From Syntrophaceae bacterium UBA5744 (GTDB lineage Bacteria > Desulfobacterota > Syntrophia > Syntrophales > UBA2192): 8,968 nt of DNA. Position 1 is the stretch's first letter. Each line of letters starts with the position of its first letter. Below the pieces are notes generated by a model that made no database searches, had not been told where the DNA came from, and saw only the letters and a list, made by a program, of their open reading frames with translations. The stretch spans positions 240 through 9,207 of the forward strand of contig DIFQ01000069.1 in the NCBI GenBank assembly GCA_002419215.1. The letters are read 5' to 3'. This document shows positions 1-7,022 of the stretch, in pieces. The position numbers and the translations under genes were made by a program.

Positions 1-1787
1 GCTTCGGCCAGCTTGTGGGATGCCTGGGTAAGTTCGTCGGAAGCGGTCTTGATGGCCGCGGGGTCGTTTCCTTCCATGGCCTTCTTCAGGGCCGCGACTC
101 CGCTTTCGATTTTCTGCTTTTCTCCAGCGTCGATCTTGTCGCCGAATTCCTTGAGGGATTTTTCGGTGGAATAGATAAGGCTGTCCGCGTGGTTGCGCGC
201 CTCGATGATTTCACGCTTCTGCTTGTCATCGGCGGCATGGGCTTCGGCGTCGCGAACCATCTTGTCGATCTCTTCCTTGGAGAGACCCGAGGAAGCGGTG
301 ATGCGGATGGACTGCTCCTTGCCGGTCCCCAGATCCTTGGCGGAGACGTGGACGATGCCGTTGGCGTCGATGTCGAAGGCGACCTCGATCTGCGGCACTC
401 CGCGCGGCGCCGCCGGGATGCCCACCAGCTCGAAGCGGCCCAACGTCTTGTTGTCCCCCGCCATGGCCCGCTCCCCCTGGAGCACGTGGATGCTCACGGC
501 CGGCTGGTTGTCGGCCGCCGTGGAGAAGATCTGGCTCTTGCGGGTGGGGATGGTCGTGTTCTTTTCGATGAGCTTCGTCAACACGCCGCCCAGCGTCTCG
601 ATCCCGAGGGAAAGCGGTGTGACGTCGAGAAGCAGCACGTCCTTCACCTCGCCGGACAGAACGCCCGCCTGGATGGCGGCGCCCACGGCCACCACCTCGT
701 CGGGGTTGACGCCGCGATGGGGCTCCTTGCCGAAGATCTCCCGGACCTTCTGCTGGACGCGCGGCATGCGGGTCATGCCGCCCACGAGGATGACCTCGTC
801 GATGTCCTTCGGGGCAAGCCCGGCGTCCTTGAGGGCCATCTGGCAGGGCGCGACGAGCTTCTGGATGAGCTCCTCCACGAGGGCCTCGAGCTTTGCCCGG
901 GTCAGTTTCATGAGAAGATGCTTGGGCCCGGAGGCATCCGCCGTGATGAAGGGCAGGTTGATGTCCGTCTCCATGGCTGTGGAAAGCTCCATCTTGGCCT
1001 TCTCGGCGGCTTCCTTGATCCGCTGGAGGGCCATACGATCCTTGCGCAGGTTGATGCCCTGCTCCTTCTGGAACTCGTCGCAGATGTAGTCCATCAGGCG
1101 CTGGTCGAAGTCCTCTCCCCCGAGGTGCGTGTCGCCGTTGGTGGACTTCACTTCGAAGACGCCGTCGCCCAGCTCGAGGACGGAGATGTCAAAGGTCCCG
1201 CCGCCCAGGTCGAAGACGGCGATCTTCTCGTCCTTCTTCTTGTCGAGCCCGTATGCCAGCGAGGCCGCTGTCGGTTCGTTGATGATGCGCAGGACGTTGA
1301 GCCCCGCCACCTTTCCGGCGTCTTTCGTCGCCTGGCGCTGCGAGTCGTCGAAGTATGCCGGCACGGTGATGACCGCGTCGGTCACCTTCTCGCCCAGGTA
1401 GTCCTCCGCGGTCTGCTTCATTTTCATGAGGATGAAGGCCGATATTTCAGCAGGGCTGTAGCTGCGGTCCCTGATCGTGACCTGGCCATCGCCGTTGGGA
1501 GCCTCCGTGATCTTGTACGAAACGATCCCCTTGTCGTACTGGACCTCCCGGGATGAGAACTTCCGCCCGATGAGCCGCTTGATGGCATAGACGGTGTTCT
1601 CGGGGTTCGTGACAGCCTGGCGCTTGGCCGACTGGCCGACGAGCCGCTCCCCTTTATCCGTAAAGGCAACCATCGACGGTGTCGTCCGGCTTCCCTCCTG
1701 GTTTGCGATGACGACAGGGTCTCCCCCTTCCATGATGGCCACGCAGGAGTTCGTCGTGCCCAAATCGATTCCGATCACTTTTCCCAT
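1..1787 (-). CDS. dnaK: Molecular chaperone DnaK (Hsp70), C-terminus cut by window edge
   Basis: ATP-driven cytosolic chaperone that binds unfolded peptide segments, working with GrpE and DnaJ. The reading frame is open from the ATG at 1787 to the left edge and gives 595 residues of a family usually near 640. The missing part is the C-terminal tail. Seen in the translation: the phosphate-1 loop GIDLGTTNSCVA (6-17); TVPAYFDDSQRQA (141-153); the phosphate-2 motif DLGGGTFDIS (193-202), with T198 matching the known autophosphorylated Thr; ILVGGMTRMP (333-342); and the interdomain linker VLLLDVTPLSLG (384-395), followed by the substrate-binding beta domain and part of the helical lid. The long nucleotide-binding domain is of Gram-negative type. 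The start is fixed by a perfect AGGAGGT. It is the third gene of gmhA-grpE-dnaK, 36 bp after grpE. dnaJ may follow beyond the edge, but this cannot be seen. Confidence 0.98.
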   Translation of the reverse strand, partial: MGKVIGIDLGTTNSCVAIMEGGDPVVIANQEGSRTTPSMVAFTDKGERLVGQSAKRQAVTNPENTVYAIKRLIGRKFSSREVQYDKGIVSYKITEAPNGDGQVTIRDRSYSPAEISAFILMKMKQTAEDYLGEKVTDAVITVPAYFDDSQRQATKDAGKVAGLNVLRIINEPTAASLAYGLDKKKDEKIAVFDLGGGTFDISVLELGDGVFEVKSTNGDTHLGGEDFDQRLMDYICDEFQKEQGINLRKDRMALQRIKEAAEKAKMELSTAMETDINLPFITADASGPKHLLMKLTRAKLEALVEELIQKLVAPCQMALKDAGLAPKDIDEVILVGGMTRMPRVQQKVREIFGKEPHRGVNPDEVVAVGAAIQAGVLSGEVKDVLLLDVTPLSLGIETLGGVLTKLIEKNTTIPTRKSQIFSTAADNQPAVSIHVLQGERAMAGDNKTLGRFELVGIPAAPRGVPQIEVAFDIDANGIVHVSAKDLGTGKEQSIRITASSGLSKEEIDKMVRDAEAHAADDKQKREIIEARNHADSLIYSTEKSLKEFGDKIDAGEKQKIESGVAALKKAMEGNDPAAIKTASDELTQASHKLAE

Positions 1788-1796
1788 GATGCTCAA

Positions 1797-1803
1797 ACCT
1801 CCT
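1797..1803 (-). promoter_or_regulatory. dnaK ribosome binding site
   Basis: The minus strand reads AGGAGGT, a full anti-SD match, 9 nt before the dnaK ATG. It is much stronger than the site before grpE, consistent with DnaK being made in excess of GrpE from the same message (inference). Confidence 0.85.
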
Positions 1804-1823
1804 GTACTGCTCGATGTTCTGGT

Positions 1824-2435
1824 TTACTGCCCCTCATCCTCTTTCGGGACATTTTTTGAAACGGAGACCTTGGAGGGCCGCAGAAGCCGCCCGTGCAGCG
1901 TGTATCCACTCTCGTATTCGTCGACGACCCGGTTGCTCTCCATCTCCGGCGTTTCCACCTGCATGAGGGCCTGATGCCAGTCCGGGTCGAATTCCTCCCC
2001 CTTTGCCGCCACCTTCTCCACCCCGTGCCTCTCGAGGCATCCCAGGATCTGGGTGTGGATGAGTTCGAGTCCCTGCTGGAAGGCCTCGAAGTTGTTACGG
2101 GCCGTCATTTCGGATGCCTGGTGAAGGGCCCGTTCGAGACTGTCCAGGATGGGCAGGATGTCCTTGATCAGCTTTTCGTTTCCGTACTTGATCGCGTCTT
2201 CCTTGTCCCTGGCCGCCCTCTTGCGGAAGTTGTCCATCTCCGCCATGGCCCGCAGGTAACGGTCGTAGTTCTCAGCGGCCTCCTTTTCCTTCGCCTCCAG
2301 GCTTGCGCGCAGGTCGTCGGCCGTCAGGGGCTGGCCCTGGTCGCCTTCCGCGGTCTTTTCGGCCTGTGCCTTCTCCTGCGGCTCCCGGGGGGGAGCGGCT
2401 TCGTGTTCCTTCCTGTTTTTCGATTTGCTGCCCAT
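1824..2435 (-). CDS. grpE: Nucleotide exchange factor GrpE
   Basis: GrpE (203 aa) is the homodimeric factor that releases ADP from DnaK. Residues 1-40 are a charged, Lys/Glu/Pro/Gln-rich disordered tail, as usual in the family. Residues 41-110 form the long dimerising helix with the NFRKRA segment (69-74). Residues 140-195 are the beta domain that contacts DnaK, with FDPDWHQALMQVE (149-161) and GYTLHGRLLRPSKVSVSK (177-194), the family signature region. The ATG at 2435 is chosen because the frame further upstream overlaps gmhA and gives non-GrpE residues. The SD is weak and distant: AAGGGAAG at 2451-2458, about 15 nt from the ATG, so translation may partly depend on coupling to gmhA, whose stop lies 28 bp upstream. 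dnaK follows after 36 bp. Confidence 0.96.
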   Translation of the reverse strand: MGSKSKNRKEHEAAPPREPQEKAQAEKTAEGDQGQPLTADDLRASLEAKEKEAAENYDRYLRAMAEMDNFRKRAARDKEDAIKYGNEKLIKDILPILDSLERALHQASEMTARNNFEAFQQGLELIHTQILGCLERHGVEKVAAKGEEFDPDWHQALMQVETPEMESNRVVDEYESGYTLHGRLLRPSKVSVSKNVPKEDEGQ

Positions 2436-2463
2436 GTCCGTCCGGTATCTCTTCCCTTCTTCG

Positions 2464-3057
2464 CTATCTCTGGTCAGGCCGCTGGAACAGCTTCCAGTCC
2501 ACGAGTTCGCAAATGGCATGTGAAATGACGATGTGCACCTCCTGAACCCGGGGGGTTGTGTTGGAAGGCACATTGAGATGGTAATCCGACATCATTCCGA
2601 CCGCGCCGCCATCGCGTCCCGTGAACCCGATCGTCACGAGCCCCATCTTCTTTGCCGCCTCCAGGGCCTTGATGACATTGACGGAGCCGCCGCTCGTGCT
2701 GAAGCCCCAGGCGATGTCCCCTTCCTGGCCGAGAGCCCTGATCTGCTTGGAGAAGATCTCCGAGAAATCGTAGTCGTTCCCGATGCTCGTGAGGACCGAC
2801 GTGTCCGTTGTCAATGCAATGGCCGGCAGGGGCGGCCGTTCGATCAAAAACCGGTTCACGAATTCCCCGGCGATGTGCTGCGCGTCGGCAGCGCTTCCGC
2901 CGTTGCCGAAGAGCAGGACCTTTTGGCCCTTCTTCAGGGCTTCCGTGATGACATCGACGACGCGGACGATCTTTTCCAGGTTATTCCGCAGGAAGGCCTC
3001 TTTGAGCTGGCTGCTTTCACGGAAGATCCTCTTGATGATGTCGTCGATTTTCTCCAT
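2464..3057 (-). CDS. gmhA: Phosphoheptose isomerase GmhA (sedoheptulose 7-phosphate isomerase)
   Basis: Cytosolic enzyme converting sedoheptulose 7-phosphate to D-glycero-D-manno-heptose 7-phosphate, the first step of ADP-heptose synthesis for the LPS inner core. The 197-aa product is a single SIS domain. Seen: FGNGGSAADAQH (50-61), AGEF with E65, the phosphate-binding FSTSGGS (119-125), and NTTPRVQEVHIVISHAICE (166-184) with H180. H61, E65 and H180 fall at the numbers I recall for the zinc-binding/catalytic residues of E. coli GmhA. The ATG at 3057 has AAAAGGA (3063-3069) five bases upstream. An in-frame ATG at 3123 has no SD and would add 22 non-family residues. It is the first gene of gmhA-grpE-dnaK, where hrcA often sits in other bacteria. 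Ser/Thr-rich SIS proteins such as DiaA are relatives, but the match here is to GmhA. Confidence 0.94.
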   Translation of the reverse strand: MEKIDDIIKRIFRESSQLKEAFLRNNLEKIVRVVDVITEALKKGQKVLLFGNGGSAADAQHIAGEFVNRFLIERPPLPAIALTTDTSVLTSIGNDYDFSEIFSKQIRALGQEGDIAWGFSTSGGSVNVIKALEAAKKMGLVTIGFTGRDGGAVGMMSDYHLNVPSNTTPRVQEVHIVISHAICELVDWKLFQRPDQR

Positions 3058-3091
3058 CGGGGTCCTTTTGCAGAGAGAAAAGTGCCGGCTC

Positions 3092-3112
3092 GCGCCCCCT
3101 CGACGGGGGCGC
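3092..3112 (-). promoter_or_regulatory. GC-rich hairpin in the gmhA-grpE-dnaK leader
   Basis: A perfect 8-bp stem (GCGCCCCC with GGGGGCGC) closes a 5-nt loop. It lies in the predicted 5' leader, about 22 nt before the gmhA SD. It is not followed directly by a U-run; the nearest pyrimidine-rich stretch is about 10 nt further on, so it is not a standard terminator. It could be a stability, attenuation or spacing element. It does not match the CIRCE operator, TTAGCACTC-N9-GAGTGCTAA. Confidence 0.5.
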
Positions 3113-3179
3113 TCACCAAACATACTGATTTAAATGGAATTTTTCTTTGCGCCGGGTTCTTCCATCGCCCTCGCTCTGG

Positions 3180-3208
3180 AATTTAGGCATCCGTCGGGGC
3201 GATGTCAA
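3180..3208 (-). promoter_or_regulatory. Predicted sigma70-type promoter of gmhA-grpE-dnaK
   Basis: On the minus strand, TTGACA (3203-3208, six of six consensus) is followed by exactly 17 nt and then TAAATT (3180-3185, four of six). Transcription would start near 3173, giving a leader of about 115 nt before gmhA that contains the hairpin at 3092-3112. No CIRCE element is seen nearby and no clear sigma32 -10 (CCCCAT type), so heat control, if present, is not obvious from the sequence. Confidence 0.6.
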
Positions 3209-3242
3209 GGGAACCCGGGAACATAATAGCAGATTTAAGGTT

Positions 3243-3296
3243 CGAGGAACGAGGAACGAGGATCGGGGACAGGCGAAGAAATCCATTGCGTCCCCG
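3243..3296. repeat. Degenerate heptamer array (period 7) plus 7-bp hairpin
   Basis: On the plus strand CGAGGAA (3243-3249), CGAGGAA (3250-3256), CGAGGAT (3257-3263) and CGGGGAC (3264-3270) form four 7-base units. The last unit pairs perfectly with GTCCCCG (3290-3296) across a 19-nt loop. It lies in the 278-bp spacer 3' of nrdD and upstream of the gmhA promoter. Similar period-7 arrays occur at 5474-5598 and 8801-8821. Function unknown. Confidence 0.7.
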
Positions 3297-3335
3297 GCTT
3301 CAATCAAAGGCCCAAGGCTCGCTTACCCACAGGCA

Positions 3336-5399
3336 TCAAGAGATTTCTTGCCGGAAGGTGTCGCGAAGTTCGGCGACCTTTCCCCGGTTCAGGCGGGAGG
3401 TGTGCGTGAGGTATCCGCCGACGCGGCTGACACCTTCGATGCGGGTGGAGCCGCAGCCCGGGCAGGCTGTCTTGAGGCCGCGCACCGTCTGCCGGCAGGC
3501 GATGCACACCGTAAATTCGGGCGAGAAGACGATCTGGCTGCACGTCGTTTCACGAAAAGACTTCGTAACAAACCGGGCGAGTGCCTCGGCGGATGGCCTG
3601 GACTCCCCGAGCCAGACCGAGGTGATTGCATTGCCGTCGATCAGCGGGTGAAAGAGGCCCTCGCTACTGACCCGGGCGAAGGGGTCCGTCTTGGCCGCGA
3701 TGTTGAGCTGCGTCGAGTTTGTGTAGTAAAGTTCACCCTTTACGATATCGCCGCGGACAAAACGTCCCGACCGGGGGGAGTGGTACTTGAGGTCGAGCCG
3801 TGCAAACCGGTAGGCGGTGCTCTCGGCGGGGGTCTGCTCGAGGATGTACCGCATGCCGTGCTGCCGGCCGAGCCTGGTGGCCATCTTCTGGATGTGTCCG
3901 AGGATCGCGAGCCCGAACTTCAGCGCCTTGTCCCCCTCGTGAAGCTGTGCACCCCGGTGGACCTGCACGAGTTCGTTGAGCCCCACCATGCCGATGAGAT
4001 AGGTGGCCCGGTCCAGTTTCAGATAAGCAGACCCTTCGCAGTCCATGGACAGCAGGGCCAGGGGCCCCCCATCCCCGATGGCGAGAAGCCTCTCGATGAA
4101 CTGTCTCTTCTGGGAGTGGGCCCTGGCGACGATCTCCATGCGCTCCGAGATAAGGGAAAAGAGATGCGTGTCATTGCCCTCGGCCAGATATCCCAGCCTC
4201 GGGAGATTGAGAGTCACGTTCTGAATGGAGGCATAGCGCATCTCCCAGGGCTTTCGGGCCTCTTCGCGGGCGCGGCTGTCGCTCCCGAAGTCGAGGCGGC
4301 AGCAACGGGGGACCTTGAGGGTTCCGTTACGGTCGAAGATGAAATGGGGGTTTCCCTTCTCGGCGGCCACCCCGCAGACATGCAGGAGGAAGTCTTCGTG
4401 GCCCGGCGTATTGAAGAAGTCCTCCGTCATCCGCAAAAGCGGCTTCGGGAAGAAGAAAGGGCTTCCCAGGGCATCGCCCTCCCGGTAGATCTCGAAGAGG
4501 GCGCGGGCAAAGCGCTGCGCATCCTTTGCATAATGCCCGTAGGTCTTGCCCGTGAACTCCCCCCCGGGTCCGATGGCAGGTACGTCGCGCAGGTGCCGGG
4601 GAATTTCCCAGTAGATGCCGATCTCCGTGAAAATGGCCTGGCCGCCCCGGGATACGGCAAGCTGGGAAAACTCGAAGACGAGCATCTGTGCGATCTGCTC
4701 GATTTCCCGGTCCGAGAGCTCCTTGAGGTAGGGGGCAAAAAAGATATTCACCGCGTCCCAGCCGATGGTTCCCGAGAAGTACCCCTGCAGGACGGCGCTG
4801 TAGCGGACCATGTGGGCCAGCAGCACCTCGGCGTGCTTCGCCGGCTTCGAGGCCGAGAAGGTGTTGGGCAGGTTCAGACCGAACTTCTTGACGAACTCCA
4901 GGGTCTGGCTCGAGCTGTAGGGCCTGTCGACGTAGCCCAGGTCGTGCAGGTGCAAATCCCCTCTCACGTGGGCATCGCCCACATCGTGGGAGAAGACGCC
5001 GTGAAGGGCGTACTCCTTCTTGATGCCTTCGGCGAGGATCAGGTTCGACGCCTCGGGACCGTGGGGGAGGTTGGCGTTTTCCTTGTTCTGATGCAGGATC
5101 AGCTGGCTGACATCGTAGAGCGGAAAGCCGAGGCGGGTGTGCATCCGCCGGGCCTGCTCGAGACCGCGCTCCATGAGCTTCGCGTCGACGAGTTCGCGGA
5201 TCAGGGGAGCCGTGAGATGGGTAAGGCCCGAGGCCATGATCTGTTTTTCGACGTCGAGGCTTATCTCTTCGGCCGTGTCGGCATCGACGTAGGTCTCCAG
5301 CATGAGGGCATCGACGATCCGCTTGCGGTCCCAGCGGGCGATCTCCTCGTCGGAGGTCCGGACGAACAGGGTGATGTCGGTCGTTTCCTTCGCAGCCAC
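3336..5399 (-). CDS. nrdD: Anaerobic (class III) ribonucleoside-triphosphate reductase NrdD
   Basis: Oxygen-sensitive glycyl-radical enzyme reducing NTPs to dNTPs; 687 aa from the GTG at 5399. Seen: an N-terminal ATP-cone (about 9-95, with KRIVDAL at 26-32) for allosteric control; GDLHLHDLGYVDRPY (147-161); active-site RCCRLDF (365-371); VTLNLPRLGY (395-404); TPAESTAYRFA (523-533); a four-Cys zinc site (C632, C635, C646, C649); and the C-terminal radical loop SRVGGY (658-663), with G662 the likely radical glycine. The GTG is chosen because TAGGAG (5405-5410) lies 5 nt before it and the predicted promoter would start transcription near 5419; a TTG at 5417 would be almost at that site. Ser162 sits where relatives, as I recall them, have Cys. 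No nrdG activase gene lies beside it, so the activase must be encoded elsewhere. An HD dNTPase-like gene is directly upstream on the same strand. Confidence 0.95.
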   Translation of the reverse strand: MAAKETTDITLFVRTSDEEIARWDRKRIVDALMLETYVDADTAEEISLDVEKQIMASGLTHLTAPLIRELVDAKLMERGLEQARRMHTRLGFPLYDVSQLILHQNKENANLPHGPEASNLILAEGIKKEYALHGVFSHDVGDAHVRGDLHLHDLGYVDRPYSSSQTLEFVKKFGLNLPNTFSASKPAKHAEVLLAHMVRYSAVLQGYFSGTIGWDAVNIFFAPYLKELSDREIEQIAQMLVFEFSQLAVSRGGQAIFTEIGIYWEIPRHLRDVPAIGPGGEFTGKTYGHYAKDAQRFARALFEIYREGDALGSPFFFPKPLLRMTEDFFNTPGHEDFLLHVCGVAAEKGNPHFIFDRNGTLKVPRCCRLDFGSDSRAREEARKPWEMRYASIQNVTLNLPRLGYLAEGNDTHLFSLISERMEIVARAHSQKRQFIERLLAIGDGGPLALLSMDCEGSAYLKLDRATYLIGMVGLNELVQVHRGAQLHEGDKALKFGLAILGHIQKMATRLGRQHGMRYILEQTPAESTAYRFARLDLKYHSPRSGRFVRGDIVKGELYYTNSTQLNIAAKTDPFARVSSEGLFHPLIDGNAITSVWLGESRPSAEALARFVTKSFRETTCSQIVFSPEFTVCIACRQTVRGLKTACPGCGSTRIEGVSRVGGYLTHTSRLNRGKVAELRDTFRQEIS

Positions 5400-5425
5400 G
5401 TGCTCTCCTATCGGCAAAGAAGCCT

Positions 5426-5454
5426 CTTTTAACAGCTTGCCTGTCCGGTGTCAA
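5426..5454 (-). promoter_or_regulatory. Predicted sigma70-type promoter of nrdD
   Basis: The minus strand shows TTGACA (5449-5454), a 17-nt spacer, then TAAAAG (5426-5431, four of six). The start point near 5419 gives a leader of about 20 nt that just contains the TAGGAG SD for the GTG at 5399. No NrdR box (paired ACACWATATATTGTGT-like sites) was seen around it. Confidence 0.6.
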
Positions 5455-5473
5455 ATCCACCGGACGGGGATTC

Positions 5474-5598
5474 AGGCTTCGGGCTTCGGGCTTCAGGATT
5501 TCAAAAGGGTTTCAAAGATTCTGGGATTAGGTTTTGATTTTCTAAAGAAATACCTTTACCGGTTTATCCCGATTCCGGAAGCCCGAATCCCGAAGCCT
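5474..5598. repeat. 125-bp inverted repeat built from heptamer units
   Basis: The left arm (5474-5499) and right arm (5572-5598) are imperfect reverse complements, about 26 nt each, around a loop of about 72 nt that is visibly more AT-rich than the neighbours. Each arm is itself tandem with period 7: GGCTTCG-type units on the plus strand at left, and GAAGCCC/GAATCCC/GAAGCCT at right. The right arm begins at the stop codon of the HD gene. The whole element fills the space between that gene and the nrdD promoter. It may fold in the 3' end of the HD transcript; there is no U-run typical of an intrinsic terminator. Confidence 0.75.
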
Positions 5599-7015
5599 AA
5601 ATATTGGTTTTAGATTGGCCGGCAAGCGACCCCAGCGCCTTTTCGGCGGCACGGGCCAGGGCCTCGTCGTGGTCATGACTGAGGGAGAAAACCCGGAAGT
5701 GGACGACCCGGGCCGGGATGAACCGGTAGATGTCCACGAGGGGCTCGGGCGAGGTGATCCCCGTGGAGGGGTTGTAGATGTTGATCCGCTTGCTTTCCTC
5801 CGTGATGGGGTTGAGCGGCCTCGGGTCCTGCGTGGCCAGATCCACGCGGAACGGCTTTCTGCGCAACCCCGGAGGCAGATGCCTGCGGATTGCGTCCTCG
5901 TAGTCCGTCGCTCCCGAGAATCGAATGCCCCGGGGCAGCTCATCGATGGAGAGCTCCGTCGCAAAGGACATCTTCCACTTGACCTCGCGGTTGTGGAGTT
6001 TCTCCCACTCCCGGCCGAGCCTGCGTTTCTGCGGGTCCTTGTCCCGTGGCCAGCGCTGGACGTCCCGGAAGAGGGTCCACTCGTCGCACTCGAGGTAGTC
6101 GTCGAGAAACTTCGAGGGGTCCCCCGGCAGCAGCAGGTTCATCGTGTCCCGGAAGATCTCCTGCAGGTGCAGGTCGAGGGCCCGCGTGGTGCGGTGATAG
6201 TAGACATTGCGGTACAGGTTGAGCCGGGCGTTCAGGAACCGGGAGAGGGCCGAGATGCCTGCCTGGTGAAGGGTGATCCCCTGCTCGGTGAAGAACGTGT
6301 AGAAGCGAAGGCGCGAGATGTCAACCATGTCGAGTGAAAAGCCCGTCATGAAGGCGTCGCGCTGGACGTAGTCCAGGTTGTCGGCCGTGTAGATACCCGA
6401 GAAGAGCTGCCTGAGAAGCTCCAGCCACCGGGGCCGCGTCCCGTCCGGTCCCGCAGGCATCTTGATGAGGTAGGCGATGGTTGCCGGGTCGATCGTCTCC
6501 CTTTTTTCGAAAGGCCCCGTGGGGCTGCGCCTCATGGAGCCGATGGTCTTTGCCAGTTTTTTCGTGATGATCTTCTGCCCGAGGTCCTCGTGGGTGATCC
6601 CGTACTGATCGAGGAAATGATCATCGAAGAAGTGGCCGAAGGGGCCGTGTCCGACATCATGAAGAAGCCCTGCAAGCCGCGCCAGCTCCTCGACGAAGTT
6701 GACCGACGGGGCATCGGGGCAGACGCTCTTGAGGCTGGGGTAGAGATGCCGGCCAAACTCGCCGGCCATGTGCATCGTGCCCAGGGAGTGCTGGAAGCGG
6801 CTGTGTTCGGCGGCGGGGTAAACCCAGCGGGCGCTCTGGAGCTGGTGAATGCGCCGCAGGCGCTGCAGCCAGGGCGTGTCGAGGAGCTCTTTTTCCGTCT
6901 TTTCCCCCGGGAACTCCGGCCCCGGGACGGTGAACCAGGCGTACTGGTAGATCGGGTCGGCGATGAGCGCCTTCCCCGTGTAGACTTTCGCGAACTCGGG
7001 ACCCCTCTGACCCAT
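5597..7015 (-). CDS. HD-domain phosphohydrolase, SAMHD1/dNTPase-like (COG1078 type)
   Basis: Predicted metal-dependent phosphohydrolase, probably acting on dNTPs; 472 aa from the ATG at 7015. Seen: RLRRIHQLQSARWVYP (52-67) and HSRFQHSLGTMH (71-82), with first metal ligand H76; the HD pair H119-D120 in GLLHDVGHGPFGH (116-128); H142 in THEDLG; and the last ligand D215 in NLDYVQRDA (213-221). This is the order and spacing of SAMHD1 and bacterial relatives. Residues 290-472 are a less conserved C-terminal region. A TTG at 7051 would add 12 residues, but neither start has an SD. The ATG lies 7 nt after a possible -10, suggesting a leaderless message. nrdD follows on the same strand after a repeat element and its own promoter, which fits a role in dNTP balance (inference). 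Substrate and oligomeric state cannot be told from sequence. Confidence 0.85.
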   Translation of the reverse strand: MGQRGPEFAKVYTGKALIADPIYQYAWFTVPGPEFPGEKTEKELLDTPWLQRLRRIHQLQSARWVYPAAEHSRFQHSLGTMHMAGEFGRHLYPSLKSVCPDAPSVNFVEELARLAGLLHDVGHGPFGHFFDDHFLDQYGITHEDLGQKIITKKLAKTIGSMRRSPTGPFEKRETIDPATIAYLIKMPAGPDGTRPRWLELLRQLFSGIYTADNLDYVQRDAFMTGFSLDMVDISRLRFYTFFTEQGITLHQAGISALSRFLNARLNLYRNVYYHRTTRALDLHLQEIFRDTMNLLLPGDPSKFLDDYLECDEWTLFRDVQRWPRDKDPQKRRLGREWEKLHNREVKWKMSFATELSIDELPRGIRFSGATDYEDAIRRHLPPGLRRKPFRVDLATQDPRPLNPITEESKRINIYNPSTGITSPEPLVDIYRFIPARVVHFRVFSLSHDHDEALARAAEKALGSLAGQSKTNI

Positions 7016-7022
7016 GGGTGTT

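Noticed and set aside
15..1556. A 513-codon plus-strand open frame
   Set aside because: Antisense to dnaK, with low-complexity Leu/Gly/Arg/Asp-rich translation, no SD and no recognisable domain.
2436..2573. GrpE start at 2573
   Set aside because: It would overlap the gmhA coding region by more than 100 bp and add unrelated residues.
3058..3123. N-terminal extension of GmhA from the ATG at 3123
   Set aside because: No SD, the added residues are unlike GmhA, and the extension would run through the GC hairpin. The ATG at 3057 has a good SD and puts E65 and H180 at family positions.
3243..3270. CRISPR-like or direct-repeat array
   Set aside because: Units are 7 bases with no spacers, and no cas genes are present.
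3113..3307. A 64-codon minus-strand frame in the nrdD-gmhA spacer
   Set aside because: It is formed largely by the heptamer array and promoter region, has no SD or family match, and has a repetitive SSFLVPR-type translation.
3058..3335. CIRCE operator for HrcA control
   Set aside because: Looked for TTAGCACTC-N9-GAGTGCTAA on both strands; nothing close was found.
5400..5417. TTG start of nrdD at 5417
   Set aside because: A GAGG lies upstream, but the predicted transcription start near 5419 leaves no room for it in the message; the GTG at 5399 has TAGGAG at 5 nt.
3147..5432. A 761-codon open frame on the plus strand
   Set aside because: It is the antisense shadow of nrdD. The product matches no family I know, while the minus frame has complete NrdD motifs; long antisense frames are common in GC-rich genes.
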